Assembly: GCA_001513505.1 (NCBI GenBank)
Contig: LFTM01000172.1
Coordinates: forward strand, 1 to 18,492
DNA: 18,492 nucleotides
Direction: 5' to 3'
Source of the DNA: Clostridiales bacterium DTU092
GTDB lineage: Bacteria > Bacillota > Clostridia > Caldicoprobacterales > Caldicoprobacteraceae
Below the pieces are notes generated by a model that was given only the letters and a program-made list of their open reading frames with translations, was not told where the DNA came from and made no database searches. Of the stretch, positions 1 through 7,557 are shown one piece after another. Position 1 is the first letter of the stretch, and every line of letters starts with the position of its first letter. Made by a program: the position numbers and the translations under genes.

Positions 1-1
1 T

Positions 2-466
2 GATGTGGATCTGCTGCGCTGGTTTACCGGGAGCGAGATAGCGTCTTGCGACGGATATATCATAAAATCCGGTTATGCTCAATACGAGACTTTCTATGAC
101 AGCGTACATGCATTAGTGAAAATGGAGAATGGCGTGGTAGCTTCACTGGAAGCGGACTGGTGGATGCCGGATTCCTATTTTACTTTTGGGGACGGAAGAA
201 TCTTCTGCGTAGGTACCAAAGGAAGGGCTGAAATACGAACAACCGGAGATCCGGAAAGCAATAGTGAACCATACGGACTGTGGATCCGCAACACACATAA
301 CTATGAAAGAATTAAAGTCCCATCAATACCGGTAACACTGGCACAGGATTTTGTTAATCGCATACAGGGCAGTAAGGAAGTCATCATCTCCAATGAAGAC
401 GTGCTGATGGCAAGCCTTGCTGCTATTCAGATCGACGAAAGTCTGGATGTGATAAATCGTTGTTGA
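2..466 (+). CDS. Gfo/Idh/MocA-family oxidoreductase, C-terminal part (5' end outside window)
   Basis: The reading frame is open to the left edge of the window and ends in TGA at 464-466, so only the last ~154 residues are present. The visible start (GTG at 5) is not a real start: the residues D-V-D-L-L-R-W-F match the helix that follows the catalytic His in Gfo/Idh/MocA dehydrogenases, where H-D-[VI]-D is usual. The rest is the alpha/beta C-terminal substrate domain of that family (a beta strand with VVASLEADWWMP, then GTKGRAEI). The family oxidises or reduces sugars, inositols and related polyols with NAD(P); the substrate cannot be told here. A sugar isomerase-like gene follows 135 bp downstream on the same strand, which suggests a shared carbohydrate pathway. 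Confidence 0.85.
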   Translation, partial: DVDLLRWFTGSEIASCDGYIIKSGYAQYETFYDSVHALVKMENGVVASLEADWWMPDSYFTFGDGRIFCVGTKGRAEIRTTGDPESNSEPYGLWIRNTHNYERIKVPSIPVTLAQDFVNRIQGSKEVIISNEDVLMASLAAIQIDESLDVINRC

Positions 467-550
467 GGGAGCTGTCATTTTTGATGCACAAACATAACCG
501 TAGAATTGATACCGTTAAACAAAAATATTTATTGAAGATGCTTAAATTAT

Positions 551-574
551 CCCTTACAGTAATGCATGTAAGGG
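551..574. promoter_or_regulatory. 8-bp perfect inverted repeat upstream of the isomerase-like gene
   Basis: CCCTTACA (551-558) and TGTAAGGG (567-574) form a perfect inverted repeat around an 8-nt spacer, 13 nt before the Shine-Dalgarno sequence (AAAGGAGAGG, 588-597) of the gene starting at 602. No T-run follows, so it is not an intrinsic terminator. It could be an operator for a dimeric regulator or an mRNA hairpin; nothing in the sequence decides between them. Confidence 0.35.
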
Positions 575-601
575 GAATATAAATGTAAAGGAGAGGTTTT
601 T

Positions 602-1426
602 ATGTCTGCTATGCGACTAAGTTTTACGACCTTGTCCTGTCCGGATTGGGATTGGGATACAATACTTCAGCAAGCAGCAAGGTTTGGGTTCCATGGAATT
701 GAGCTAAGAGGTGTTAGGGACGAAATGTACCTGCCCAGGCTGCCGCAGTTTTTGCCTGAAAATATTGATAACACCATGGCCCAGTTAAGAGACAAGAATC
801 TGGCTATATCGTGTCTGGATACATCCTGTAAATTCGATGATGATGAAAAATTTCACAACTCCATTCAGGAAGGCAAGGACACCATTGACCTTGCACAGCG
901 GTTAAAAGTACCTTACATAAGAGTATTTGGGGATTCAATTCCGGAACTTTCACATATGGAAAAAACCATCGATCAGATAGCACGGGGATTAAATCTATTG
1001 GGTGAATACGCCCGGGACAAGGATGTTTACGTGCTTATTGAAACACACGGTGATTTTGCAGACTCCAACAGACTATTGAAAATATTGCAAAAAGTTCACG
1101 CCGGTAACCCGGTAGGAGTGCTGTGGGACATTAATCACCCCTATATGTTTTTCAAAGAGGAGATGTCCGAAACATATGCAAAGCTGGCTCCCTATATCAA
1201 GCATGTTCACGTAAAGGATACAAAGATAGTAAACGGAGAATTCAAATTGAGTCTGGTCGGCCAGGGTGATCTGCCGATTGCCGAGGCTGTAGATCTGTTG
1301 AAAAAGAATGGGTATAATGGGTGGTTATCACTGGAGTGGGAAAAAAGATGGCATCCGGAGATAGAGGATCCCGAAATCGCACTGCCTGCATTTGTCGAGT
1401 ACATTACCCCCCTGCTTCAGGATTAA
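602..1426 (+). CDS. Sugar phosphate isomerase/epimerase-like TIM-barrel protein
   Basis: A 274-residue protein of the xylose isomerase-like TIM barrel / AP endonuclease 2 superfamily. Likely metal and substrate residues can be placed: E147 and H149 (IETHGD), D176 with H179 (LWDINHP), H201 and H203 (KHVHVKD), and E245 (SLEWEK). This is the usual pattern of divalent-metal sugar isomerases and epimerases such as IolE, IolI and 3-dehydroshikimate dehydratase-like proteins. Length is normal for the family. The ATG at 602 is chosen because AAAGGAGAGG lies 5 nt upstream; the Met at residue 4 has poorer spacing. It probably acts in the cytosol on the same sugar or polyol as the oxidoreductase gene just upstream. 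The exact substrate is unknown. Confidence 0.85.
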   Translation: MSAMRLSFTTLSCPDWDWDTILQQAARFGFHGIELRGVRDEMYLPRLPQFLPENIDNTMAQLRDKNLAISCLDTSCKFDDDEKFHNSIQEGKDTIDLAQRLKVPYIRVFGDSIPELSHMEKTIDQIARGLNLLGEYARDKDVYVLIETHGDFADSNRLLKILQKVHAGNPVGVLWDINHPYMFFKEEMSETYAKLAPYIKHVHVKDTKIVNGEFKLSLVGQGDLPIAEAVDLLKKNGYNGWLSLEWEKRWHPEIEDPEIALPAFVEYITPLLQD

Positions 1427-1515
1427 AGATCTGTAATGCAATATTAACAGTCAGAGTTTAATACAACACTTCCACCCGTGGAAAATCGTTTTTTATGGTA
1501 AATGAAACTATGTTT

Positions 1516-1565
1516 AAAAGAGAAGAACTGATGCCGCATAAGCTCAGTTCTTCTCTTTTTTTATT
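1516..1565. terminator. Bidirectional intrinsic terminator between convergent genes
   Basis: AAAAGAGAAGAACTGA (1516-1531) and its exact reverse complement at 1544-1559 form a perfect 16-bp stem around a 12-nt loop. On the plus strand the stem runs into a T-rich tail (1556-1565). On the minus strand the end of the stem gives TTTT followed by AAAC, a weaker tail. It sits between the plus-strand isomerase-like gene (ends 1426) and the minus-strand cobO (ends 1629), so it can close both transcripts. Confidence 0.9.
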
Positions 1566-1628
1566 CAAAGTTAAACCCTTATCCCAATATACGTTGTCTT
1601 TTATTTAGTCTTGTCAGATTGTGCATTT

Positions 1629-2159
1629 TCAATACTCAATCCCTAACCTTGCCGGCACACCTTTTTCCATATAATGCTTTATATTCTTCATTTCGGTAAT
1701 CAAATCAGCTCTGCTCGCAATCTCATCAGGCACATTCCGTCCCGTCAATATCAATTCCATCTCCCGTGGCTTCTGATCAATGATCTGACACACCTGAGCC
1801 ACACTTACCAGATCCCCGTGAATGGCTCCCATTATTTCATCCAGTATCAGTACATCACAGTAATTGTCCTTCATAAATTCCCTCAGCTTTTTCATCTCCT
1901 GCTGGGTTTTATCTTTAAGCCGTGCCTTTTCTTCATCGCTCAACTCCCAGAAGAACTTTTCGGTCTCTGCGAACCGGATAATGTGAAAGTCCGGTGCTAA
2001 CTTCTTAACCGCCTCCAGCTCACCGGTTTCCATTCCCTTTAAAAACTGGATCATGAGTACTTTAAACCCTCTGCCTACCGCCCTTAACCCCAATCCTAAT
2101 GCAGCAGTTGTCTTCCCCTTACCGTCACCTGTGTATACCTGGACATATCCTTGCTTCAT
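1629..2159 (-). CDS. cobO: Cob(I)yrinic acid a,c-diamide adenosyltransferase (CobA/CobO/BtuR family)
   Basis: This enzyme transfers the adenosyl group of ATP to the cobalt of cob(I)alamin or cobyrinic acid a,c-diamide to make adenosylcobalamin, in the cytosol. The 176-residue protein has the family's P-loop variant GDGKGKTT at 11-18, the DVLILDE strand at 102-108, LTGRN at 138-142, RADLITEM at 150-157 and the C-terminal KGVPARLGIEY. It is slightly shorter than E. coli BtuR (196 residues), as in many Firmicutes. The start (ATG at 2159) is supported by GGAGG 8 nt upstream. It stands alone here: no other cobalamin gene is visible, the repeat cluster lies upstream and a terminator downstream. No cobalamin riboswitch is recognisable in the 5' region. 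Confidence 0.93.
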   Translation of the reverse strand: MKQGYVQVYTGDGKGKTTAALGLGLRAVGRGFKVLMIQFLKGMETGELEAVKKLAPDFHIIRFAETEKFFWELSDEEKARLKDKTQQEMKKLREFMKDNYCDVLILDEIMGAIHGDLVSVAQVCQIIDQKPREMELILTGRNVPDEIASRADLITEMKNIKHYMEKGVPARLGIEY

Positions 2160-2237
2160 AGTAAAAGCCTCCGCTCCTCTGTAAATATCTGATAAATAAT
2201 TCTTCTGATACAGCGTTTTTGCTTTGTTTACACATAT

Positions 2238-2243
2238 ATTATA
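2238..2243 (-). promoter_or_regulatory. Possible -10 element of the cobO promoter
   Basis: On the minus strand TATAAT (2243-2238) stands about 80 nt before the cobO start. The hexamer 17 bp upstream (GGGAAT, 2266-2261) is a poor -35, so the call rests on the -10 alone in an AT-rich region. Confidence 0.3.
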
Positions 2244-2341
2244 CTAAAAAATCCAGATATATTCCCGGAATTGCCGGTTTTTGATTGCTGGCATATTAAC
2301 AACATATATAGGTGAAGCTATGTATACGGATATAAGAACTT

Positions 2342-2395
2342 TGCAGAATATTATTCCAGCCGCTGAAGCTCCAAGGCTTTCATAATATTCTTCAC
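2342..2395. repeat. Short hairpin repeat, unit A
   Basis: The first of four related palindromic units between purD and cobO. The outer arms GAATATTAT (2346-2354) and ATAATATTC (2382-2390) pair perfectly. After a 3-nt mismatch, AGCC pairs with GGCT. The loop keeps the CTCCAAGG block found in the other short unit (D). It lacks the nested ~105-bp insert of units B and C. Confidence 0.75.
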
Positions 2396-2410
2396 AAATA
2401 AACCGATGTA

Positions 2411-2574
2411 TGCAGAATATTATTCCAGCCACTGGAGCTCCGAGGCTAAGAGCCTGTAAACTTGCTACGGGGCCTCATCAAACTCGCTTCGCTCAAACAG
2501 TGATTCGGCTTATCCCTCCGCTGCGTTAACAGGCTCTAGGCCTCTCCGCAAGGTGGCTTCCATAATATTCTGCA
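2411..2574. repeat. Long nested hairpin repeat, unit B
   Basis: A 164-bp unit with a perfect 13-bp terminal inverted repeat, TGCAGAATATTAT (2411-2423) and ATAATATTCTGCA (2562-2574). A 3x3 internal loop follows (TCC facing TCC), then a second helix AGCCAC (2427-2432) with GTGGCT (2553-2558). Inside, from about 2446 to 2548, is a second inverted repeat whose ends read AGAGCCTGTAAAC and GTTAACAGGCTCT. The insert is flanked by CGAGG (2441-2445) and CAAGG (2549-2553). No plausible protein is encoded. Confidence 0.85.
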
Positions 2575-2616
2575 CACAGTGCTCATTAGTAACAGTATAG
2601 CCTAGCACAGTGCATG

Positions 2617-2781
2617 TGCAGAATACTATTCCAATCACTTAAGTTCCAAGGCTAAGAACCTGTAAACTCGCTACAGGCCTCCACCAAAACTCGCTTGCGC
2701 TCAGACATTGGTTCCGGCTGTCTTCCGCTTCATTAACAGGCTCTAAGCCTTTTCACAAGGTGATTTCCATAGTATTCTGCA
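2617..2781. repeat. Long nested hairpin repeat, unit C
   Basis: A 165-bp relative of unit B with terminal arms TGCAGAATACTAT (2617-2629) and ATAGTATTCTGCA (2769-2781), again a perfect 13-bp pair. The second helix is AATCAC (2633-2638) with GTGATT (2760-2765). Compared with unit B three stem positions differ and each is matched by a change on the other side. The inner insert (2652-2755) is flanked by exact CAAGG copies (2647-2651 and 2756-2760) and has ends AGAACCTGT and ACAGGCTCT. Confidence 0.85.
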
Positions 2782-2801
2782 CACAAAGTCCATTGGTAGA
2801 A

Positions 2802-2847
2802 GAATATCATTCCAACCACTAGCTCCAAGGTGATTTCCATAATATTC
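2802..2847. repeat. Short hairpin repeat, unit D
   Basis: The minimal form: GAATATCAT (2802-2810), TCC, AACCAC (2814-2819), a 10-nt loop, GTGATT (2830-2835), TCC, ATAATATTC (2839-2847). It has a single CAAGG where unit C has two copies bracketing the insert, so it looks like the empty site. Its two imperfect pairs are C-A on the plus strand but G-U wobbles in a minus-strand RNA. Confidence 0.75.
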
Positions 2848-2887
2848 AGTAAATGAAACAATCGAAAGCCAGCCAACTTATGCAAAT

Positions 2888-2925
2888 AAAAAAGGATATG
2901 GCAGAATCACTTCCTGCCTATATCC
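2888..2925 (-). terminator. Intrinsic terminator of the pur operon, overlapping the purD stop
   Basis: Read on the minus strand, GGATAT-A-GGCAG (2925-2914) pairs with CTGCCATATCC (2904-2894), giving an 11-bp stem with one bulged base, followed by T6 (2893-2888) and more T-rich sequence. The 9-nt loop (2913-2905) contains the purD stop codon (2909-2907), so the last purD codons form the 5' arm. Confidence 0.88.
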
Positions 2926-4166
2926 CTTCGGTAATGCATATCCTGAAAATGTATTTTGCTCACACTTTCATACGCCTTTTTTACAGCAGAATCCAGATCA
3001 TCGGCTACGGCAGTTACTCCCAGCACCCTGCCGCCGTTTGTATAGTATTCACCATCTATCTTTCGGGTTCCCGAATGAAATACAACTGTCTGAGGATCCT
3101 CCATAACCCTGTCAAGGCCAGTAATCGGATATCCTTTTTTATACTCTCCGGGGTAACCTCCCGATGCCAGAACCACACACACCGCTGCATTGTCATCCCA
3201 CTGGATATCGATTTGATCCAGCCTTTTATCTATAACCGCCTCAAATATATCAACTATATCGGTCTTTAACCGCGGCAGCACGACCTGGGTTTCCGGATCT
3301 CCAAATCTCGCATTGTATTCCAGTACCTTGGGACCCTGCTCCGTAAGCATCAACCCGAAGTAAAGCACTCCCTGAAACGGCCGTCCTTCTTTAGCCATAG
3401 CTTCAATTGTAGGTTTTATTATCGTTTCTTCCACCTGTTCTGCAACCTTGGCTGTATACATCCGGCTGGGTGAAAAAGCTCCCATCCCTCCGGTATTGGC
3501 TCCCTCATCGTTGTCATAAACCCTTTTATGATCCTGGGAACTTACCATGGGAACAATGCTTTTACCATCGGTAAATGCCAGCACCGTAACTTCGGATCCA
3601 GTCAAATACTCCTCTATAATCACTCTCTGGCCCGCATGACCAAAGACATTATCCACCATCATGGATTTCAGAGCTTGTTTTGCCCCGTCAGTATTATTGG
3701 CTATTATGACTCCCTTTCCCAGAGCCAGTCCCTCTGCTTTTATGACAATGGGATACCTGACCGTTTCTGCATATTCAAGGGCTTTATGATAGTCATCAAA
3801 AGTACGGTATTCAGCAGTGGGAATTCCATATTTTTGCATGAGTCTTTTTGCGAAAACCTTGCTGCTCTCAATAACAGCCGCATCCTTTGTCGGGCCAAAG
3901 GCCTTCAATCCCTCATCCTTCAGGGCATCCACCATGCCCATTGCCAAAGGATCTTCGGGTGCTACCACAGTCATATCTATATCATGTTCCTTTGCAAAGC
4001 GCACCATTTCCGGTACATTAGTAGCTGCTATGTCAACACACTCCGCTAATTCGGATATGCCGCCGTTACCCGGTGCACAATATATCTTAGAAACTCTGGG
4101 GCTTTGGCTGATCTTCCATACAAGTGCGTGTTCGCGTCCTCCCCCTCCAACAACCAGTACCTTCAA
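2907..4166 (-). CDS. purD: Phosphoribosylamine-glycine ligase (GAR synthetase)
   Basis: Catalyses ATP-dependent joining of glycine to 5-phosphoribosylamine, the second step of IMP synthesis. The 419-residue length is normal for bacterial PurD. The N-terminal nucleotide-fold motif VVGGGGREHAL is at 5-15, the ATP-grasp region with KAEGLALGKGV at 143-153, and the family signature LEYNARFGDPETQ at 282-294. The start codon is TTG at 4166, with AGGGAGGGG about 6 nt upstream. It is the last gene of the pur operon, 47 bp after purH, and its stop lies inside the terminator loop. All key motifs are intact. Confidence 0.97.
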   Translation of the reverse strand: MKVLVVGGGGREHALVWKISQSPRVSKIYCAPGNGGISELAECVDIAATNVPEMVRFAKEHDIDMTVVAPEDPLAMGMVDALKDEGLKAFGPTKDAAVIESSKVFAKRLMQKYGIPTAEYRTFDDYHKALEYAETVRYPIVIKAEGLALGKGVIIANNTDGAKQALKSMMVDNVFGHAGQRVIIEEYLTGSEVTVLAFTDGKSIVPMVSSQDHKRVYDNDEGANTGGMGAFSPSRMYTAKVAEQVEETIIKPTIEAMAKEGRPFQGVLYFGLMLTEQGPKVLEYNARFGDPETQVVLPRLKTDIVDIFEAVIDKRLDQIDIQWDDNAAVCVVLASGGYPGEYKKGYPITGLDRVMEDPQTVVFHSGTRKIDGEYYTNGGRVLGVTAVADDLDSAVKKAYESVSKIHFQDMHYRRDIGRK

Positions 4167-4213
4167 ATGCTTCCCCTCCCTCTCAACCGTTATTAGCTTG
4201 ACATGTACTTTAA

Positions 4214-5761
4214 TTAATGCTTGAAATGACGCATACCAGTGAATATCATGGAAATCCCGTACCTGTTGCAGGCATCGATTGATTCCTGATCCCTTATTGA
4301 ACCCCCGGGCTGGATAATAGCAGTAATCCCTGCTTTTGCAGCTGCCTCAACACAGTCGGGGAACGGGAAGAAGGCATCGGAAGCTAAAACAGCACCCTTG
4401 ACCTTGTCCTTGCTTCTTTGTATGGCATGTTCAACCGCCCAAATCCTGTTTACCTGTCCCGGCCCTATACCAAGAGACTGTTTATTCTTAGCAATGGCTA
4501 TACCGTTGGACTTGGTATGCTTGACCACCTTCCAGGCAAATATAAGATCCTCCATTTCCTCCTGAGTCGGACTTTTTTCGGTTACAACTTTAAGCTGTGA
4601 CATATCGGGCAGTAACTGGCTGTCGATTTCCTGCACCAGGAGTCCACCCAGTACTTTTTTAGCATCCAGTAAACCGGCCGGCAGCCTGGAAGCTATATCT
4701 TCCAGCAGCAGGATTCGGATATTTTTCTTCCTCTTCAGTATTTCAAGGGCTTCCTGTGTATAGGATGGTGCAACCACAATTTCAACGAATATTTTGTTTA
4801 TCTCCTCCGCTGTAGCAGCATCTATCTCACGATTTGCAACAACAATCCCTCCAAAGATTGATACCGGATCTGCCTCATATGCCTTCATATACGCATCATA
4901 AATGGACGATGCACTGCCTACTCCACAGGGATTGGCATGTTTTACAGCCACTACCGTCGGCTCGTCAAACTCACGTAAAAGATCCAAAGCTCCGTTTGTA
5001 TCGTTTATGTTATTAAAGGAAAGCTCTTTTCCATGCAACTGCCTGGCTCCAACAAGACTTCCCGGAACGGCTGCCACCTCTTTATAAAACACAGCCTGCT
5101 GATGGGGGTTTTCCCCATACCGGAGATCCTGAATTTTCTCATAGGTAAGTGTTAGAACATCCGGGAAGATTGGACCGTCGGACTGTTTTCGCAGATATTC
5201 AGCTATCAGAGCGTCGTAATGAGCCGTATGCTCAAACACCTTGGCTGCAAGCCTGAATTTAGTATTGTATGAAACCTCCCGATTGCGTTTAATCTCACCC
5301 AGCACTACATCGTAATCTGCCGGATCCACTATTACAGTTACATCCTGGAAATTCTTTGCAGCTGCTCTGAGCAATGTCGGACCACCGATGTCAATATTTT
5401 CTATGGCCTCCTGAAGCTCGACATCCGCCTTCAGTATTGTCTGTTTAAACGGATACAGATTTATTACAACAAAATCAATTGTCGATATTCCCAGCTCCTC
5501 CAGCTGTTTCATGTGTTCATCATTACTTCTGACAGCCAGTACACCGGCATGAATGGCTGGATGCAGCGTCTTAACCCTTCCATCAAGACATTCCGGAAAA
5601 CCCGTTACACTGCTGACGCCGGTTACGGGAATACCAGCCTCGGCAAGAACTTCAGCGGTACCTCCGGTTGATATAATTTCTATACCCATGTCGTTAAGAC
5701 CTCTTGCAAAATCCACTATGCCGGTCTTATCGGAAACACTGATAATAGCCCGCTTGTTCAT
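4214..5761 (-). CDS. purH: Bifunctional AICAR formyltransferase / IMP cyclohydrolase
   Basis: Performs the last two steps of de novo IMP synthesis: formylation of AICAR with 10-formyl-tetrahydrofolate, then ring closure of FAICAR. The 515-residue length matches the family. The N-terminal MGS-like cyclohydrolase domain (about 1-190) shows SVSDKTG and STGGT near 8-35. The transformylase domain follows, with RYGENPHQ at 214-221 and the catalytic-loop KHANPCG at 274-280. ATG at 5761 is preceded by AGGAG. It lies in the pur operon between purN (108-bp gap) and purD (47-bp gap). Confidence 0.97.
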   Translation of the reverse strand: MNKRAIISVSDKTGIVDFARGLNDMGIEIISTGGTAEVLAEAGIPVTGVSSVTGFPECLDGRVKTLHPAIHAGVLAVRSNDEHMKQLEELGISTIDFVVINLYPFKQTILKADVELQEAIENIDIGGPTLLRAAAKNFQDVTVIVDPADYDVVLGEIKRNREVSYNTKFRLAAKVFEHTAHYDALIAEYLRKQSDGPIFPDVLTLTYEKIQDLRYGENPHQQAVFYKEVAAVPGSLVGARQLHGKELSFNNINDTNGALDLLREFDEPTVVAVKHANPCGVGSASSIYDAYMKAYEADPVSIFGGIVVANREIDAATAEEINKIFVEIVVAPSYTQEALEILKRKKNIRILLLEDIASRLPAGLLDAKKVLGGLLVQEIDSQLLPDMSQLKVVTEKSPTQEEMEDLIFAWKVVKHTKSNGIAIAKNKQSLGIGPGQVNRIWAVEHAIQRSKDKVKGAVLASDAFFPFPDCVEAAAKAGITAIIQPGGSIRDQESIDACNRYGISMIFTGMRHFKH

Positions 5762-5869
5762 TTTTCATTCCACTCCTCTTTTTATATTTAATTCATCTTT
5801 ATCGATCAGTTTACAGAAAGCAGGTTGCCCGTCTCCTTTCCTTAATGAAACATCTCCCGGGCGTTATAG

Positions 5870-6487
5870 TCATTCATTTATACTAACCTTTCTTCCGCGA
5901 ACGGTTATCCTGCCCTCAATAAACAGCTTGACAGCCCGGCACAACAGTTGGTGCTCCACTTCAAGTACTCTTTGGGCCAGCGAATTTATATCATCATCGT
6001 CCTTTACCATAACCGGCTGCTGAAGTATTATGGGGCCCGTGTCGGTACCCTCATCAACAAAATGTACTGTGGCACCCGTTACCTTAACCCCGTATTCCAA
6101 AACAGCCCTGTGCACTTTCTGGCCGTAATACCCCTTTCCGCAGAAAGCCGGAATTAACGATGGATGAATATTTATTATGCGGTTGGGATAGGCCTTAACC
6201 ACATCGGGAGACAATATGCTCAAGTACCCTGCAAGCACCACCAGCTCCACATTATGCTCTTTAAGTGTTTCTAATATGGCAGCATTAAAAGCTTGATCAT
6301 TATTGTAATCCTTCTTCAATATACACTTGGCTGGAATACCGTGCATTCTGGCTCTCTCCAGTCCGTATGCCGTGCTGCGGTTTGAAATTACAACTGCAAT
6401 TTCACCCGGTATATATCCTGACTCTATGCCGTCAATTAACGCCTGCAAATTTGTGCCGCCGCCTGAAATAAGTACTCCAATACGCAT
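5870..6487 (-). CDS. purN: Phosphoribosylglycinamide formyltransferase (GAR transformylase, folate-dependent)
   Basis: Transfers a formyl group from 10-formyl-tetrahydrofolate to GAR, the third step of purine synthesis. The 205-residue protein opens with RIGVLISGGGTNLQALID. It keeps the catalytic Asn106-His108 pair in NIHPSLIPAF and the Asp in DEGTDTGP (about 149); E. coli uses N106, H108 and D144. I chose ATG at 6487, which shares one base with the purM stop (TGATG) and gives family numbering. A GTG at 6490 is a possible alternative and would overlap purM by 4 nt. Either way translation is probably coupled to purM. The PAFCGKGYYG loop differs from the E. coli form but folate-binding elements look intact. 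Confidence 0.96.
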   Translation of the reverse strand: MRIGVLISGGGTNLQALIDGIESGYIPGEIAVVISNRSTAYGLERARMHGIPAKCILKKDYNNDQAFNAAILETLKEHNVELVVLAGYLSILSPDVVKAYPNRIINIHPSLIPAFCGKGYYGQKVHRAVLEYGVKVTGATVHFVDEGTDTGPIILQQPVMVKDDDDINSLAQRVLEVEHQLLCRAVKLFIEGRITVRGRKVSINE

Positions 6488-7515
6488 CACGGAACAAACA
6501 CCACCCCCCGGGTACCGCTCTTCACTTTACCGATTATATAAGCCGGATACCCTTCCTGGCAGAAAAGATCTGCCACATCCTCTGCATGTTCAGGACTGCA
6601 CGCCAGTACCATCCCTATTCCCATATTGAATGTATTGAACATTTCCATCTCATCGATATTTCCCCACTCCTGAATCAGCTTAAAGACAGGCAGCACCGGC
6701 CAGCTTCCCATCTTTATCTCCGCCGTTAATCCTTCAGGAAGCATACGGGGTATGTTTTCAATAAACCCTCCGCCGGTTATATGCGCGGCACCCTTGATCA
6801 TATTTCGGCCGATAGCTTTTAACATGCCCTTTACATATATCCGGGTAGGCTTTAACAGTTCCTCACCCACGGTACATCCTAACGAATCATATCGTTCATT
6901 GAGACGATCATTATCCATAAGTACCAGTTTTCTGATAAGCGAATAGCCGTTGCTGTGTGCTCCTGACGATGCAAGCCCTACCAGAACATCCCCTTCAGCT
7001 ATTTGGGAACCGTCTATTATCCTGCTCCGATCCACAATTCCTACTGCAAAACCGGCAATATCATACTCGTTTTGTTTATAAAACCCCGGCATTTCGGCGG
7101 TCTCGCCCCCTATTAAGGCACATCCTGCCTCAATGCAGCCTTCAGCAATACCTTTTACTATTAACGCCGTCTTTTCAGGTTCCAGCTTACCCGTTGCAAT
7201 ATAATCCAAAAAAAATAGTGGTTTTGCTCCCTGGCATATAACGTCATTTACACACATGGCCACACAATCCTGTCCTACAGTATCATGTTTATCCATTATA
7301 AAAGCCAGTTGGAGCTTTGTACCCACTCCATCGGTTCCAGCCACAAGCACCGGCTGGGTCATCTCCGCCAGTTCCAGGGAATACAGCCCGCCAAATTTAC
7401 CTATATCCCCAATAACATTTTTGTCGTATGTCTTCTCCACATATTTTTTCATGAGCTTTACCGCTCTGTATCCGGCCTCCACGTCCACCCCGGCATCCCT
7501 GTAGGTGTAGCCCAT
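6487..7515 (-). CDS. purM: Phosphoribosylformylglycinamidine cyclo-ligase (AIR synthetase)
   Basis: Closes the imidazole ring of FGAM to AIR using ATP, the fifth step of purine synthesis. The 342-residue length is typical. Family signatures include GTDGVGTKLQLA at 60-71, the glycine-rich GGETAEMPG segment, and GGGFIENIPRML in the C-terminal ATP-binding half. ATG at 7515 follows an AAGGAG sequence. The gene follows purF after 42 bp and overlaps the start of purN. The product feeds PurE, which is encoded first in the same operon. Confidence 0.97.
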   Translation of the reverse strand: MGYTYRDAGVDVEAGYRAVKLMKKYVEKTYDKNVIGDIGKFGGLYSLELAEMTQPVLVAGTDGVGTKLQLAFIMDKHDTVGQDCVAMCVNDVICQGAKPLFFLDYIATGKLEPEKTALIVKGIAEGCIEAGCALIGGETAEMPGFYKQNEYDIAGFAVGIVDRSRIIDGSQIAEGDVLVGLASSGAHSNGYSLIRKLVLMDNDRLNERYDSLGCTVGEELLKPTRIYVKGMLKAIGRNMIKGAAHITGGGFIENIPRMLPEGLTAEIKMGSWPVLPVFKLIQEWGNIDEMEMFNTFNMGIGMVLACSPEHAEDVADLFCQEGYPAYIIGKVKSGTRGVVFVP

Positions 7516-7557
7516 ATCCTATCCACTCCTTCCCGCCATTTGAAATCCATACCGGTT

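Larger units (their letters stand above)
2160..2906. other. 747-bp intergenic region: cobO 5' region, hairpin repeat cluster and purD terminator
   Basis: From right to left this gene-free stretch holds the purD terminator, repeat units D, C, B and A with 18 to 42 bp between them, and about 180 bp of AT-rich cobO upstream sequence. I see no transposase, tRNA or convincing protein-coding frame. The short open frames here run through the repeats and lack ribosome binding sites. Confidence 0.8.

Noticed and set aside
2160..2340. Cobalamin riboswitch upstream of cobO
   Set aside because: The distance to the likely promoter is only ~70 nt, too short for the ~200-nt cobalamin element, and no B12-box-like sequence was seen.
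2244..2432. 62-residue open frame on the minus strand
   Set aside because: It runs through repeat unit A and the start of unit B, has no ribosome binding site, and its reading frame is explained by the palindromic repeats.
2342..2847. CRISPR array
   Set aside because: Units differ in length and sequence, are themselves long palindromes, and the spacers of 18-42 bp are irregular; no cas gene is present.
2853..3269. 138-residue open frame on the plus strand
   Set aside because: It is antisense to purD, which has all family motifs; its first part lies in the purD terminator.
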